Below are positions 10,737 to 22,170 of a stretch of DNA of 64,000 bases, one piece after another. The position numbers were made by a program, and so were the translations under genes. The stretch comes from Diplosphaera chodatii. Its lineage: Eukaryota; Chlorophyta; Trebouxiophyceae; Prasiolales; Stichococcaceae. The stretch spans positions 1,860,001-1,924,000 of the forward strand of contig JAALGY010000032.1 in NCBI GenBank assembly GCA_032358165.1, given 5' to 3'. Under the pieces are notes generated by a model. It was given only the letters and a program-made list of their open reading frames with translations. It did not search any database and had not been told where the DNA came from. Positions within the stretch are counted from its first letter, which is position 1, and each line of letters starts with the position of its first letter.

Positions 10737-13700
10737 ATGCATACGGAAGCTGCCAGCGATGGGTTGGTGCATATCCTTGGACAACTGCTACAGGAATGCA
10801 CAGAAAGTGCATGCGGCCAATGCATACCTGAGCAAGAGGTAGCACTCAGGTCCAGGGAGATAGTACGGCGGGTGAGCACCTGCATGCAGCTATTATCTTA
10901 GGTCACTCACACGATGCATCAGTGATGAAGGCTGATCGCTATGACGGGCTGGCCGCACAGGCGCTCGCCAGTACACAGGTACAGGCGGAGGCGCAGCATT
11001 TGGAGGATGGAGGCAAGGATGCAGACAAGCTCAGGTCCAGCCTTGCAACGATAGTGACCCTGTGACGTTGCCTGTCATCATTGAGGCGTCTGGCGCCTTC
11101 ACAACGCTGTGGTCCTCATGCCACTTGAGCCCTGCTGTTGCAGTGCATTGTGGCAGCATGTTGCCGGTCAGGTGGACCCGGCAGACGAAGAGACCATGGC
11201 ATCGGTTGATGTATCCGAGATAGAGGTTGCTAAACCATCTGACATGATGCCGTTGCTGTCTGACCTCACATTGGCATTGCAGTGCTACCGCATATCTGGT
11301 CTGTAAGGCAGCGGCCGTGTTCCAAGTGTGAGTGTACCTGGCAAACAGGAGTGGGAGGAGGGATGTGGCCGCACACGTGTGCTCTGGCAGCATATTGGCC
11401 TTGTGGCACTTGCACAGCAGTCAGAGGTGGGTACGACGGTGGAGTTGCCAGATGCTTACATACATGTACTAGTTGCACAACAATGCTGCAGCTTGCAGGG
11501 CCCTTTCACAGCGACCACACGGCAGGCCTTGGCGGCACAGCGCAATGCTGGAGTGGCTGCCTGGCATGCCGAGGAAGTCAGCAAAGCGCGGCTGGCAAGG
11601 TGACTGGATGCAGCCTTGCAGACCTGGTTGTCTCGCAACCATGGTTCGCTCCCCTTATGAGCAGACGCGGCAGACCCTTGACCAATCAATGCATTGCGTA
11701 TAGCCAAGGAGATGAACATGCATCCAGGTTCAAGCATGTCTCCAAGCAGGGAGGCGGCGGCGCGTGAGCGACTGGCACTGCTGCGCAGCCATGATCGGGC
11801 TGCGTATATGCAGCTGGTCGCACAGCATAAGTGCGGGCGCCTGGCCGACCTGCTGGCGCAGACCAACGATTGCCTGCGGCATCTGTCGCAGCGTCTGTGC
11901 ATGATGCGCAGCCATACTGTTGCTGGCATTGGCACCACCAGCAGCAGCAGTGGCAATGACTCCGCCAGCACAGACCTAGCCGTGCAGGGCAACTGCATCA
12001 GCAGCAGCAACGCCGGCAACAGCAATGAGGCGGAGGCCTGGGCCCGCCGAATGGTGTTTGACGCTGATGTTACGGCGCCGCCTCAGGGGCTGCAGGCCGA
12101 GCTGCGGCCATATCAGATGAAGGTCTGGCCAGCTGTCTGTGTCATGCATATCATCGTTCCGCTGCTTGAACATGCACTGTTAGGTTGCCGTCACTTGCAA
12201 GGTTTTCAAGTGCATGTATGGCTGCAGGGGCTGAGGCGGTTGGTTGGCCTCCATAACCATCAGCTCAATGGCATCCTGGCAGATGAGATGGTGACAATGC
12301 TGTGCAATCAGCATTGCATGGGTCTTGATCCGAGCTGTAAATGATGTGGCCGTCTGCATGCTCTCCGGCTGCTAAAGTGCAATTCATAGCTGCAGGGTCT
12401 TGGAAAGACTGTGCAGGTGAGTCATCTTCTTGTTGAACATAAACACGAGCAGCCATGGGATTCAGCTGCCACAGCTCACCTCGTGGATTGCACAGGTGCT
12501 ATCCTTGCTGCTATATCTCAAGGAACAGCAGCCGGCGAAGGCCTATCCTCACCTAGTCGTCATGCCAGCCTCATTAATCACCAACTGGTGCGCTGGCCAT
12601 CTCCTGCAGTCGTGATCAGGCCATGTCCTCAAGCAAGGGCACGTACTGGTGCACATGTGTACCTCATCGTTCTCTGTGCATCTCTGCAGGCAGGACGAGC
12701 TGCAAAGATATGCGCCGAGCCTGCAGGTGGTGATCTACCGTGGCAATGCTGCCGTGCGACAGTCGATCTGGTCCATGGTATGTGACGTGATGCATGATGC
12801 ATGATGCATGATGGCAGGGATCATGCAGGCAGCAGGCCTGTACAGAGTTCCACTCTGCACCACCTAAGTTTCTGAACAGGTCATGAGGAGCAAAGGCAAC
12901 ATTGATGTCGTCCTTACTACATACGACTTTGCTCAGCGGGACAGCCAGCAGCTCAGCTCCAGACGGTGCCAATATGCTTCCCTGCTGGCTTGGGAAATTT
13001 CGCATTCCCCCACTCCTTGAGGTGTTCAAGCCTGGCTGCAGCCCGCGCACTCAGTGGTGATGCAACTACTAGCAGTCATGCGGGGCCGTCACGGTCAATG
13101 CAGGTGGTGGTACATCGTTGTGGATGAGGGGCACCGCCTCAAAAATGCGTCCTGCTGCCTCAGCACCAAGCTGCGGACATTCAAAGTAGAGGGCCGCCTG
13201 CTGCTCACAGGTGGCAACCTGCTTTCGATGCACGTGTCAGTGACCGTACCCTGCATCCTACTTTCATAGCACCATGTAGGTTGTGATCACTCTGGCACGC
13301 AGGCACACCGCTGCACAATGGGATCGAGGATCTGTGGGCGCTGCTGAACTTCCTGATGCCCAACTTGTTTGGTCTCGAGCAGACCTTCACGCAGTGGTGC
13401 ACCCCATGCAAAGCTGCATCTGATGCTGTTCATAGTGCGGGCTGCATGCGCTATTGTAGACCCGACAAGGTTGACGCCAGTGGGTTGTGTTGCTCAGAAG
13501 CGTGCGTGACGCTGCCTGCCATGTAGTCTCGCTATCAACTACGCAGGTTCGCGGGCGGGCTGCGAGCGGTGCTGCCGGAGGGTGAAGACGCTGAGAGCGA
13601 GGCGTCGCTGCTTGGGCAGGAGGAGGCGCTGCTGGTCGCCGACCGCCTGCACCTGGTGCTGCGGCCTTTCATGCTCAGGCGCCTCAAGGAGGATGTTGCT

Positions 13701-15780
13701 GCCGAGCTGCCCCAGAAGGTGCAGGGAGCTGCAAGTTCAAAGTCGGCTCGCACAAGCTGGTTGCCACATGGACAGCCGCTCAGCAGGCTGCCGACTTTGG
13801 CGTCTGAGCTGAGTCTCAACAGACTGCTGAGCAACTGTGTCCACGATGCCTGCAGGTTGAGCATTTGGTGCGCTGCATGCCATCGCCCTACCAGCTGGCG
13901 CTGTTTCGCATCCTGCAGCAGCAGCTGACAGGAGAGGGCGACGCCAAGGCACTCAAGCGCACGGTCGCGATCAGCAACACTGTTATGGAGCTGCGCAACA
14001 TCTGCAACCACCCGACCATCAGGTAGGTGCCTGAGTGTGAGCTCGTACGACCCGCATGTGGGGTTTTAGTTCATGTGCATGGGCACACCTGCACCCAGCT
14101 GACGTGATTTGCGAGCACACATGACATGCATGTGTGCAGTCGCCTGCATCCGGAGGGAGCCGAGGCAGCGCTTCCGCTGCATGAATTGCCAGCCGATGTA
14201 CGGCTGTGCGGCAAGCTGGACCTGCTGGACAAGCTGCTCGTCCACCTGCACGCCGATGGACACAAGGTGCTATGCTCACCTGCACGGCGTCCACGAAGCA
14301 GGGTGTACATGCACATGATGCTGCTCTGACATGGCTGTCTAGCATACCAACGGGACCATGTTCGTTGACAGCCGCGACATGCTGCGCGACAGGTGCTCGT
14401 CTTCTGCACGATGACACGGTGCCTGGATGTGCTGGAGGAGTACCTTCAGTGGCGTGGTTTCGGCTACGAGCGCCTGGATGGCGCCACCGCAGCCGCCGAC
14501 CGCGGTGCTGTCATCGACAGCTTCAACCGGCCAGGTGGACGATCTGCCATGCAGCTGTTGCAAGTGTCATCGGTCAGTGTTGTCTCAGGACCTGATGCAT
14601 GATCCTCGGAATGCAGGTTCGTCGTCCTTTGTCTTCTTGCTGAGCATGCGTGCTGGTGGGGTCGGCCTCAACCTGCAGGCAGCAGATACTGTCATCATGT
14701 ATGACACAGACTGGAACGCGCAGGTGAGCATGCACCAAGTCCTTGACGATAATCATCCATTCGCAAGCAGCAGCCAGGGGTTCCTGTCAGGAGCGGCAAC
14801 GAACTGTTCTCTGCAGATCGATCTGCAAGCCCAAGCTCGTGCCCACCGCATCGGACAGAAGAACAGGGTAGGTATATCTGGGATCTGCATGCGCATGCTC
14901 TCTGAGGCGTGCAGTGATCTCCATGCTGCTGTTCCATTCGCATCGCAACACCTGCAGGTGTTGGTGCTGAGACTCCAGACAGTAGGCAGCATCGAAGAAA
15001 GGGTACACAAACTTGCCCTACAGAAGCGCATGGTTGCAGACACATCCATCACAGGTGCTCTTGTGTAGAGTATCAGGGGAGCTTATCAGCCCCTCAGGTG
15101 TATAAGCAGACATGCATTCATCAGATGCAGGGACTCTGCACATGCTGCATACAGGCGGATTCTTTGATGGCACAACGAGCGCTGACCATCGGCGCCAGTT
15201 TCTGCTCGACCTGCTCAAAGAAGACATCGCATGCGCTGGCAGCAGCCAAAGCAATGCGCCAACTGCCGATAGCGAGGTGTCTGTGAGATGTTGCATGGGC
15301 TTTCTGGTGGCTGCGGGCTAACGGTGCCAATGCTAGCACATACAACAGCTGATTGTATAGCATCAGGCCATGCCTGCTGCTGCGGACGCAGATTGCAGCC
15401 ATTCGTGCGAGCCGCAGCCCACAAACTGCTCAGATGCCTAGCTCTGAGGGCAGCATGCTGCCTCCCGTAGGCGCCAAGTCGGTGAGTGTATGTGGCTCTC
15501 AGATACCTGCTGAATGACGCCGGCATTGAAAAGCATGCATGCCTTACGCACATCACACTCATCATCGTACCAGTAGTGCAGTCACAATGCTCGTCTGCCG
15601 CAGACCCGGCTGCTCACCCAGGAAGAGGCAGGCCCAATGATCAGAGCCGCCTGGGATCACTGCTTCACTGTGAGTCAGCCCACACCTGGATCAGGTGATG
15701 GTGCCTCTGGACGTGGCAAGCGCCCGCGCAAGGAGCGGTCCATGAGCGAGAAGCAGCTCAGCAGGGCATCCAGAAGCTGA
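10737..15780 (+). CDS. SNF2-family chromatin-remodelling ATPase, plant CHR12/CHR23 (BRM-STH1) type
   Basis: Large multi-exon gene. The N-terminus is not resolved: a plausible first exon reads [20 protein letters not shown] from 10737, and [18 protein letters not shown] from 10925 resembles the LREKRYES region of plant CHR12/23. The pre-helicase region gives [14 protein letters not shown] and [20 protein letters not shown] (post-HSA type). ATPase motifs in order: [20 protein letters not shown] (partly across a splice), GILADEM plus GLGKTVQ (motif I, on its own 21-nt exon 12396-12416), [10 protein letters not shown] (DEGH, motif II), [20 protein letters not shown] (III, across a splice), [30 protein letters not shown] (IV), [20 protein letters not shown] (V) and [15 protein letters not shown] (VI). 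The basic C-terminus [20 protein letters not shown] ends at TGA 15778-15780. No bromodomain is seen, as in CHR12/23. Confidence 0.88.
12396..12416 (+). other. 21-nt microexon encoding SNF2 motif I (GLGKTVQ)
   Basis: Flanked by acceptor TGCAG at 12391-12395 and donor GTGAGT from 12417. The upstream exon ends in phase 0 at 12290 after LADEM, and the downstream exon begins in phase 0 at 12496 with [10 protein letters not shown]. Flanking introns are 105 and 79 nt. Without this exon the ATPase would lack its Walker A lysine. Confidence 0.88.
12788..12813 (+). repeat. Tandem TGATGCA heptamer, 3.7 copies, intronic
   Basis: Three perfect heptamers plus a partial fourth, inside the SNF2-gene intron that begins with GTATGT at 12778. 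It is an extreme case of the TGCATG-rich composition of introns in this window. No function is suggested. Confidence 0.85.
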
Positions 15781-16358
15781 TCACTCGCTCCTGCTTAGGT
15801 AGCAGTTCAACCGAGAGCTTTTCTGCATACTCAAGGTTTGAATCAGGCTCGCCGCCAGATTTTGCTTGCCAGCCGCTCACCCAGCACCACCGTCCGGTAA
15901 AAACTGCTTCCAGCCAAATGGTCGCGTGATGGCCAGACATTGCCGCGCCACAGCTGAGCCCAATGCTCGAACGTCAAAAAGCTGATGATTACATGCTGCT
16001 CTGAAGCAAATGACGGAGCGAAGAGCCGTTTGCTGCACGCTGGCAGACCCCTGTGCATGTTGATCGCTTGACAGCCAGGGTCATCTTACTGCCGTCGGCA
16101 CAACAGCAGTTGACGCCGTCCTCCAGGATTGTTGCTGCTAGAAGTAGTGTGACACCTGACACCAAAGCGGAATAGATGTCATTGGCCCCGATGTACCTTT
16201 GAACAGGCAGCCATGCAAACAAGGTGAATGAATGCTCTCACATGCAAGCAAGGAGTGCTGGCTGTGGGCAGTGCGATCAAGCATAACGCAACAGCAGCTT
16301 TGCGCAGATCTGTAAGTTTCGGTGGAGACAGCGGACAATAAGGCATTGCTGGCAGACC
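15781..16358. other. Intergenic, SNF2 gene to GT34 gene
   Basis: Stretch of 578 bases between two + strand genes. I see no conserved exon, TATA box, poly(A)-type TGTAA or RNA gene in it. Open frames here have no recognisable content. Confidence 0.45.
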
Positions 16359-18952
16359 ATGCGGCGGCGTACAGATGTCAGGCAATGGTGGGTCATGCAA
16401 TCATGACATACACGAACATCCTCAGCATTGGAATGGCATGATGCTGAGTATGCCGTTGTCCTGCCATACAGGCTGCAAAGGGTTTTGCATGCCCTGGTGG
16501 TGTGCCTGTTGGCTGCGATGCCAGTGCACAGCAGCCGCAACATGGGCCGGGAGTCTGGCACCTTGACAGCATGGCAGCCAACACCGCATGCAGCGGAATC
16601 GGCGCAGCCCTCTGGCAGGCAGCTGCTGGTCGAGGAGTTCAGGGGGGCGCCGTCCGCAGAGGAAAAGCTTGCTGAAGCAGAAAAGCTGCTGGCTCAGCGG
16701 CCCGATAACCTGCTGCGCAACCTCAAAGTCAAGGCGCAGTCGCGTACAGTCATGTACCCTGAAGGCTGCGAGGTGTCAGAAAGCGGCGTGAAACAGAGGT
16801 GTGTGGTCACCTCACAACACCATTCCTCAGGTGCATGGCAGATGCATGGGAGTGATGCTGACACATGCAACGGTGTGACCCTTGGCTGACCATGCAGCTG
16901 ATGCATGCGCAGGACGCAGATGCTGGTGGAAGGCGAGACCAACATCCTGGACAGTGCAGATGCGTGCGCAGCTGCATGCAAGGAGCTAAAGGCATGCAAT
17001 GCCTGGTTCTGGTGCAACGATGCTGGTGGCTGCGAGACCGAGCAGCAGCTGCCAGTTCCGCTGCATGCTTGCCAGCTGCAGAAACAGGCCATCAGGTTTC
17101 CAGTCGCACCGCCGGTTGGCTGGAAGGCCGCCCGCTTTGTGGCCGGCTATGATGGAGGTGTGCTGCACGATGCAATGTTGACAGCGCTAGCACCTTGGGC
17201 GCAGACAAGCCACAGCATTGGATTCCAACTGTGCGATCCTCTGCCCATTCAATATGAGTGTGCAACCCCGCAGCCAGCGGCCCGTCCAGGCCTGTCCCGC
17301 CAGAAAAGCGGGTGGCAGTGGTTGCGCCCATCACCACGCGGCGGTGCCCGCTCGCGTATGGGCTGACGTCGCTGAAGCAGGTGCATGCCAGGCGGATGTG
17401 CCGTGTTGTGAGCTTCCATTGCTAGAGCACTGGAAGCTGTAGTGCAGGATGGTGCCCAAGCCTGATGTCTTTGCTGCTGACATGTGACAGGCGTTCATCA
17501 ACAAGCATGACTATGCCCGGTTGCACTCGTACGAGTTCCACTCGCACCCAGTGGTCAGGAATCTCACAACACCTGGCACCTGGTACCGCCTGCAAATCAT
17601 CGAGCAGGTGAGACCGCTGCGCCTGCTGCAAACCTAAGCTATGCGAGCTTGCTTCAACTGACCCCTGCCATCCCCATCACTCGACGGCATTTCAAACACA
17701 CTTCAGTCCTCACACTGTACACTGCCATTCAGGCATTGGCAGACATACCGCCCGCGCGCGCTGGTTGGGTCCTGTTTGCCGATCAGGACGTGCTGTGCGA
17801 CGAGATGGGCTTCAAGATGCCGTTCACCAAGTACGAAGGCAAGGACCTGGTCCTCTGGGGCTCTGCCAAGCTCGTGCGCGAGGACGCATACCAGAAGCTG
17901 CTGTCCGTCAGCCACAAGGACCGCCAGCAAGGTGTGTGCGGTTGCCAAGCTTCCACGCAGCACACGTCATGTATTCATCCGCTGGTGCATGCAGAACATG
18001 AATAGGGTCACTCTTGCATGCAGGGCTAGACACAGGCGTGATGCTGCTCCGCAACTCGGACTGGTCGCGCACATTTGTGAATGATGTTCTGGCGTTCCTT
18101 GATGACGACGCAAAGCAAGTAAGCGTTAAGCCGTGCTCATCTGCTTGGAGATGTGAACCGTGCCGCAATGTGTCTGCAATGTCAGGATCCTACAATGTAC
18201 AGGCAACGCTGCGGACATCTCTGAAGACATGGGAGCCGCTGCTTTACGAGCAGAATGCAGTCGCACAACTGCTGCAGTCCCCGGAGCGGCTGGCTCACGT
18301 CGAGTTTGAGATGGAATACTGCATCAACTGTGCCTGGGCGCACGGGCTGCAGGGGAAGCTGCCCTTCCTCAAACGCTTTTCAGAATGCTCCTTCTGCAAT
18401 GGCTTCCGCAATTCACGCGAGGTGGGATGTCGTCTGTGTGCATGCAGGCACAGCTGTTGATGATGTTGTGAATTGGTCACTTCGTAGCCACATAGCAGCA
18501 TTGACGGACTGCTCACCATCCCCTCGTGAGGCATGAGGACGCTCCCAAGTGCAGCGCTAACCTACAGAGGACCTTGTCAACTGCAGCAAATGTACGAGTG
18601 CAACACGGAGCTGGTGAAGACCTTTGGCTTCTCGAACCGCATGGCGCTGGGCATCCTGGGGTGCGGGCAGGGTGGCAGCAAGGGCGAGTCCATCAACCCA
18701 ACAGACCCGGGGCCCCGGGCAGGCAGCACCTCCAGTGGAGGTGGCAGCGGGGGCGGCAGCGGCAGCAGCAGTACCAGCAGCAGCAGCATCATCAGTGAGC
18801 GCCTGGCGATGTCTACCAGCGATGCGTCGGGGCCGAATCCCATCGTGGCATTTGCCAGCTTCATGCGCACGCACTTCTTCACGATGGCATTTGTGGCGGT
18901 GTTCTTTGCATCATTCCTGTCACGACGGCGGCGGCGTCCGCCGCCCCAGTGA
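16359..18952 (+). CDS. GT34 family (GMA12/MNN10) glycosyltransferase with PAN/Apple-like module and C-terminal membrane segment
   Basis: A 29-nt first exon (ATG 16359) encodes MRRRTDVRQ and splices in phase 2 at 16388 to an exon starting 16472, giving W-LQRVLHALVVCLLAAMPV, a charged start plus hydrophobic signal. Next comes a helical segment (SAEEKLAEAEKLLAQRPDNL), then a Cys-rich module of PAN/Apple type, ADACAAACKELKACNAWFWC with NDAGGC. The GT34 catalytic part follows: VAVVAPITTRRCPLAYGLTS, INKHDYARLHSYEFHSHPVV, WVLFADQDVLCDEMGFKMPF (DQD is the metal-binding DxD), KDLVLWGSAKLVREDAYQKL, LDTGVMLLRNSDWSRTFVND, and WEPLLYEQNAVAQLLQ. The C-terminus has a Gly/Ser linker and MAFVAVFFASFLSRRRRRPP. 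GT34 enzymes make galactomannan, mannan or xyloglucan side chains in the Golgi; the substrate here is unknown. Confidence 0.8.
18733..18795 (+). repeat. Gly/Ser-coding low-complexity linker
   Basis: GGC/AGC-rich repeat coding a flexible linker between the GT34 catalytic domain and the C-terminal hydrophobic segment. The reverse strand gives an artefactual Ala/Leu-rich open frame. Confidence 0.75.
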
Positions 18953-19604
18953 CCCACTGGCGGCGCATGCACAGGCTGTGTAACACAGACAATGTGGACT
19001 GGGATCATTGAGCCTGCATAGGTATGCACACCCGCACACGGGATACGAGTGTTGTGAGGCAAATCCGGCGCACCAGTTTGTCGCTTGCAGCATTCAGTGA
19101 AACCGTATTGAAGGCTAGTGTTTGAGTGTGTGCGGAAGTAAGAGAGAAAGGATCGCAGCAGAAGTCTCCTCTGCATGCCTCGATGATCACGGCTCTCCGG
19201 TGGATACATAGAAGCTTTGGGGCCCCAAGCACCCAGCACTCCAACTATCTCCAACGGGGCAACCGGCCAACCGCCAATCGATTCAAATTCAAGTGGGCCA
19301 AGCAGTGCCGATCTCAACCCCCTTTGGTTTCCTCAACTCTTCACTCCCTGTTCTCTCTCTTAATTGCAGCAAAATTGCAGCTTTGGCGCCGCAGTGTTGC
19401 GAAGCAGCGTCCTGCGCTGCATCGCAGATGCCTTTGCAGTCTTGCTCGAAAACAGCTGCTGCTCCCAGCCATCTGACTGTGTAGCGTCAGCTGATGAGAG
19501 TGTGAGACCCCACATGATTGTTGTTGCCAATGTATCGACAAGGAAGGACATGTTCTGTATGTTGCCGACAGAAAGGACACTGGCTCCTGCTGTCTGCAGT
19601 CGCC
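18953..19604. other. Intergenic, GT34 gene to RPC9
   Basis: Stretch of 652 bases. It carries the TGTAA element at 18979 that probably ends the GT34 transcript and then the upstream region of RPC9. No conserved coding segment was recognised on either strand. Confidence 0.45.
18979..18983 (+). terminator. TGTAA polyadenylation-type signal after the GT34 gene
   Basis: Green-algal TGTAA motif 27 nt downstream of the GT34 stop. Position fits a poly(A) signal with a very short 3' UTR. Confidence 0.45.
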
Positions 19605-20467
19605 ATGCGGTGGCAGCATGTCGTTTGCCGCTTGGCCGCCGCAGCTGCAGCAGCAACCCTGGCTGACGTTCCTGTTCATTCGATCCCTGCGTCTCTATGT
19701 AACAGGCTGGACACTCAAGCGAAGCTGCTGACGAAGGACGAGGTGCGGGTCGTGCTCGGGGAGGAGGTCGCCGCCGCGCAGCGGGAAGGCAGCATCCCTT
19801 CGTCCATTGTGCAGGTGATCGGATGGCCTATCCTGCATCCGCACGCCGTCCTCGTGCTCCGCCACATGCGTGAGCAGGCTGGGCACACACCAGGTGGTGA
19901 GCTGCAGCCTCGTATCACACAGCGCATGGCCTGCCGCGATGTGCCAGCGCCCTGCCGCAGGTGCTGCAGTACCTTGAGGAGCACGGCACGCCCGCCAGCC
20001 GTGCACAGATCGAGGGCTTCGTCAACGCGGTCAAGGTGCCAACCACAAACGCAAGCAATGCAAGCGTATGCTTGCGGTATGCTGTTTCGGTACCACTGTT
20101 GTTCTGCATCACCGCGCAGCCGCTGGGTCTCCTGAAGTCGGAGCTGCTACAGCTGGTTGACCTGAAGCCAGTGGCGCTGGTGGACATCCACCTGGTGCGG
20201 CTTGCAATGAGCATCTGGTTTATATCCATCAATACTGGAGACCCCATTCAGATTGGTGTCAACAGATGACCAAGAGGGCCGGCTAGAAAACAACAGCATT
20301 TTGTGGGTCACTTGAAGGAGGCAGGGTGAACTCAAGCTCGAAGTCGAGGTTCATCACCACATCAGGCCTCCTTGCAGATCGTGGAGGAGTGCGAGGAGAG
20401 GTTGGGCGAAGACGGCATCCAGCAGCTGGTGGAGGCGGTGCAGACGCACCTGCGCGACGGGCAGTGA
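19605..20467 (+). CDS. RPC9: RNA polymerase III subunit RPC9 (CRCP/Rpc17)
   Basis: Small Rpb4-like subunit of the Pol III stalk. The firm exons are about 19706-19814 (LDTQAKLLTKDEVRVVLGEE and REGSIPSSIVQ), from 19961 (VLQYLEEHGTPASRAQIEGF and VNAVK), an exon with PLGLLKSELLQLVDLKPVAL and VDIHL, and a last exon IVEECEERLGEDGIQQLVEA ending HLRDGQ at TGA 20465-20467. The order and the spacing of LL-T..EV, VL-YL, LNxRP-like LVDLKP and EE-EERL match CRCP. The start codon is uncertain: a very short first exon is needed, and ATG 19605 (ATG CG then GT) or ATG 19618 (ATG TC then GT) both splice in phase to the exon at 19706. The predicted protein of about 120 residues is near the family size. Confidence 0.78.
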
Positions 20468-20684
20468 CAACTGGGAAATACCCCAGCATCCTCGCATGCA
20501 CTGCAGGCAGCCCTGCGCCGCAGGTGGGCGCCTCTGCTGTCGGCACCTGGAGCATGGTTGCGGAACAACAGCCGACCACCGAGAGCCTGCACTGAGCACA
20601 CACCAGCAGGCCCTGCACAGCTGTGCATGCTGTTTCTGCCTATGCAGGGAGCCTGGCAGCTAGCACGCCAGGGCAGCGACGTCC

Positions 20685-22170
20685 ATGCAGAGCGGCTACA
20701 CAGACTTGGACACGATCATCGCACAGGAGAGCCGGGTGCCGGTGACATTCAGGGTCACAGCCACAGGTACGGCTGCTGAGGCTCGCAACCTGGACCAGGC
20801 ACCTGACGAAAAGTTCTGACGGCAAGAAACGATGCCATACACCACACGCTGCTTTCAAGAGCTGCATGGTGCAGAAGCATTCTGCCAGGCTCATGTCTAA
20901 CAGGATGGTAAAGGTGTGGGCCCTGTCGTGCTGCAGGGTTGGGCCGGGCGCTGGATCCGGGGGCGGACGAGGACGATGTGGCGGCCGGCACCAGGCTGGA
21001 GCTGCCGCTGTGGATGGTCCACAACCTGGCCGTCCGCGGCTTCGTGTCCGTGCAGTACGTCGCTGAAGCAGACGCACCTGCCCGCACAGCGCAGCCAGCT
21101 GCTCGTGATGCAGTCGATCCATGAATGCAGCCCAGCTGTTGCCCCCAGGCATTGCTGCTGGTGTGGCTGGTGTCAGAGTCCAGATTGGGCCGTGTGTGTT
21201 TGTGCAGCACGCCGTCCTGCTACGGGGAAGCCATGCGGCGGCGGCTGCGGGCGGGAGCCCAAATGGAGGACCTCCGCACCGCCGGCCCCTTCTACTACGA
21301 TGTGGCCGAAGCCCTTGTTCAGGTACACGAGTTCACCTGTTACGGTATCAAGAGGGCACCACCACAGTGCTCGGCGAGCCTCCTGATTGCGCATGGCGGA
21401 GTCCTCCTGCAGATGCCGCCACTTTGCGTCGTTGGTGCTGCCACATGCTCACTATTGCCTGCTGCAAAGTTAGCTGTTGTGCCTCTGCGTTGCCAGCGAC
21501 TGCAAAACCATCTGCGGGTTCAGAAGAAGTAATCGACATGTCAATGCAGGTGCACTCGGCGGCGGCAGCAGCCGGCGTCGAGATGAGCTCTGGGGCTCTT
21601 GAGGACAGTCTGCCCAGCTTCGTGGCGCAGACATTCCAGGAGCGCTACAAGGTGCCTACCCTATGCATCGTACTCTGCTGTTTGCACGCATTATGCCATC
21701 GGCCGCGCCTATGCTAGGCCAGGCAGGATTTGTGACTCACATGTACCATGTTTGGCTGTCCGATTTGATGGGATGAACACATGTTCTGGCGACATGATCT
21801 ACGCAGGAGCTGCTGATCAAGGGCTATGCCAGAGGCGATGCCGCCACAAATGCGGTGGAGATGTCGCAGCGATTGAGCATGGAGGAAAATGCCCTGTTCC
21901 AGGTGCTGCTCTGGCTGGCATCATAGTACAACGTGCGGTGGAAGGGGTCTGGAAAGGTGCCGGCGTGTTCTTTGCTTGCTCTTAGATCAACCCTTTCAAC
22001 GTGATCCGCCGTGCGCCTACAGTCAGACCGATGGGTGGGTCGACATGCAGGCCTCGCGAGCAGCCGCAGCCGCCACTGACCGGTGGCGCAACTCCGAGCT
22101 GCTGTCGTCGAGGCCACGGCCAGTCAAGCGGAAGCCGGGTGCCGCTGGCCTGGCACCTGTCCCCAATTGA
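20685..22170 (+). CDS. PSF3: GINS complex subunit PSF3
   Basis: GINS is part of the CMG replicative helicase. Exon 1 (20685-20766) reads MQSGYTDLDTIIAQESRVPV plus TFRVTATG, and exon 2 starts at 20937 with LGRALDPGADEDDVAAGTRL followed by ELPLWMVHNLAVRGFVSV, the diagnostic LELPLW block. After a phase 2 junction the next exon gives HTPSCYGEAMRRRLRAGAQM and GPFYYDVAEALVQ. Further exons read LEDSLPSFVAQTFQERYK and ELLIKGYARGDAATNAVEMS with MEENALFQ. The last exon, beginning in phase 0 at 22051, gives ASRAAAAATDRWRNSELLSS and a basic tail RPRPVKRK, matching the plant ending in which ...AAFKKWR precedes RKRK. The stop is TGA 22168-22170. The gene starts 217 nt after RPC9. Confidence 0.87.

Noticed and set aside
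10574..10885. Minus-strand frame with a faint ankyrin-like phrase
   Set aside because: Only one weak repeat-like stretch, no neighbouring repeats or exons, and it overlaps the likely 5' end of the SNF2 gene.
18577..19317. A 246-codon minus-strand frame opposite the GT34 3' end
   Set aside because: It is the antisense shadow of the Gly/Ser linker and downstream spacer; it has no recognisable domain.
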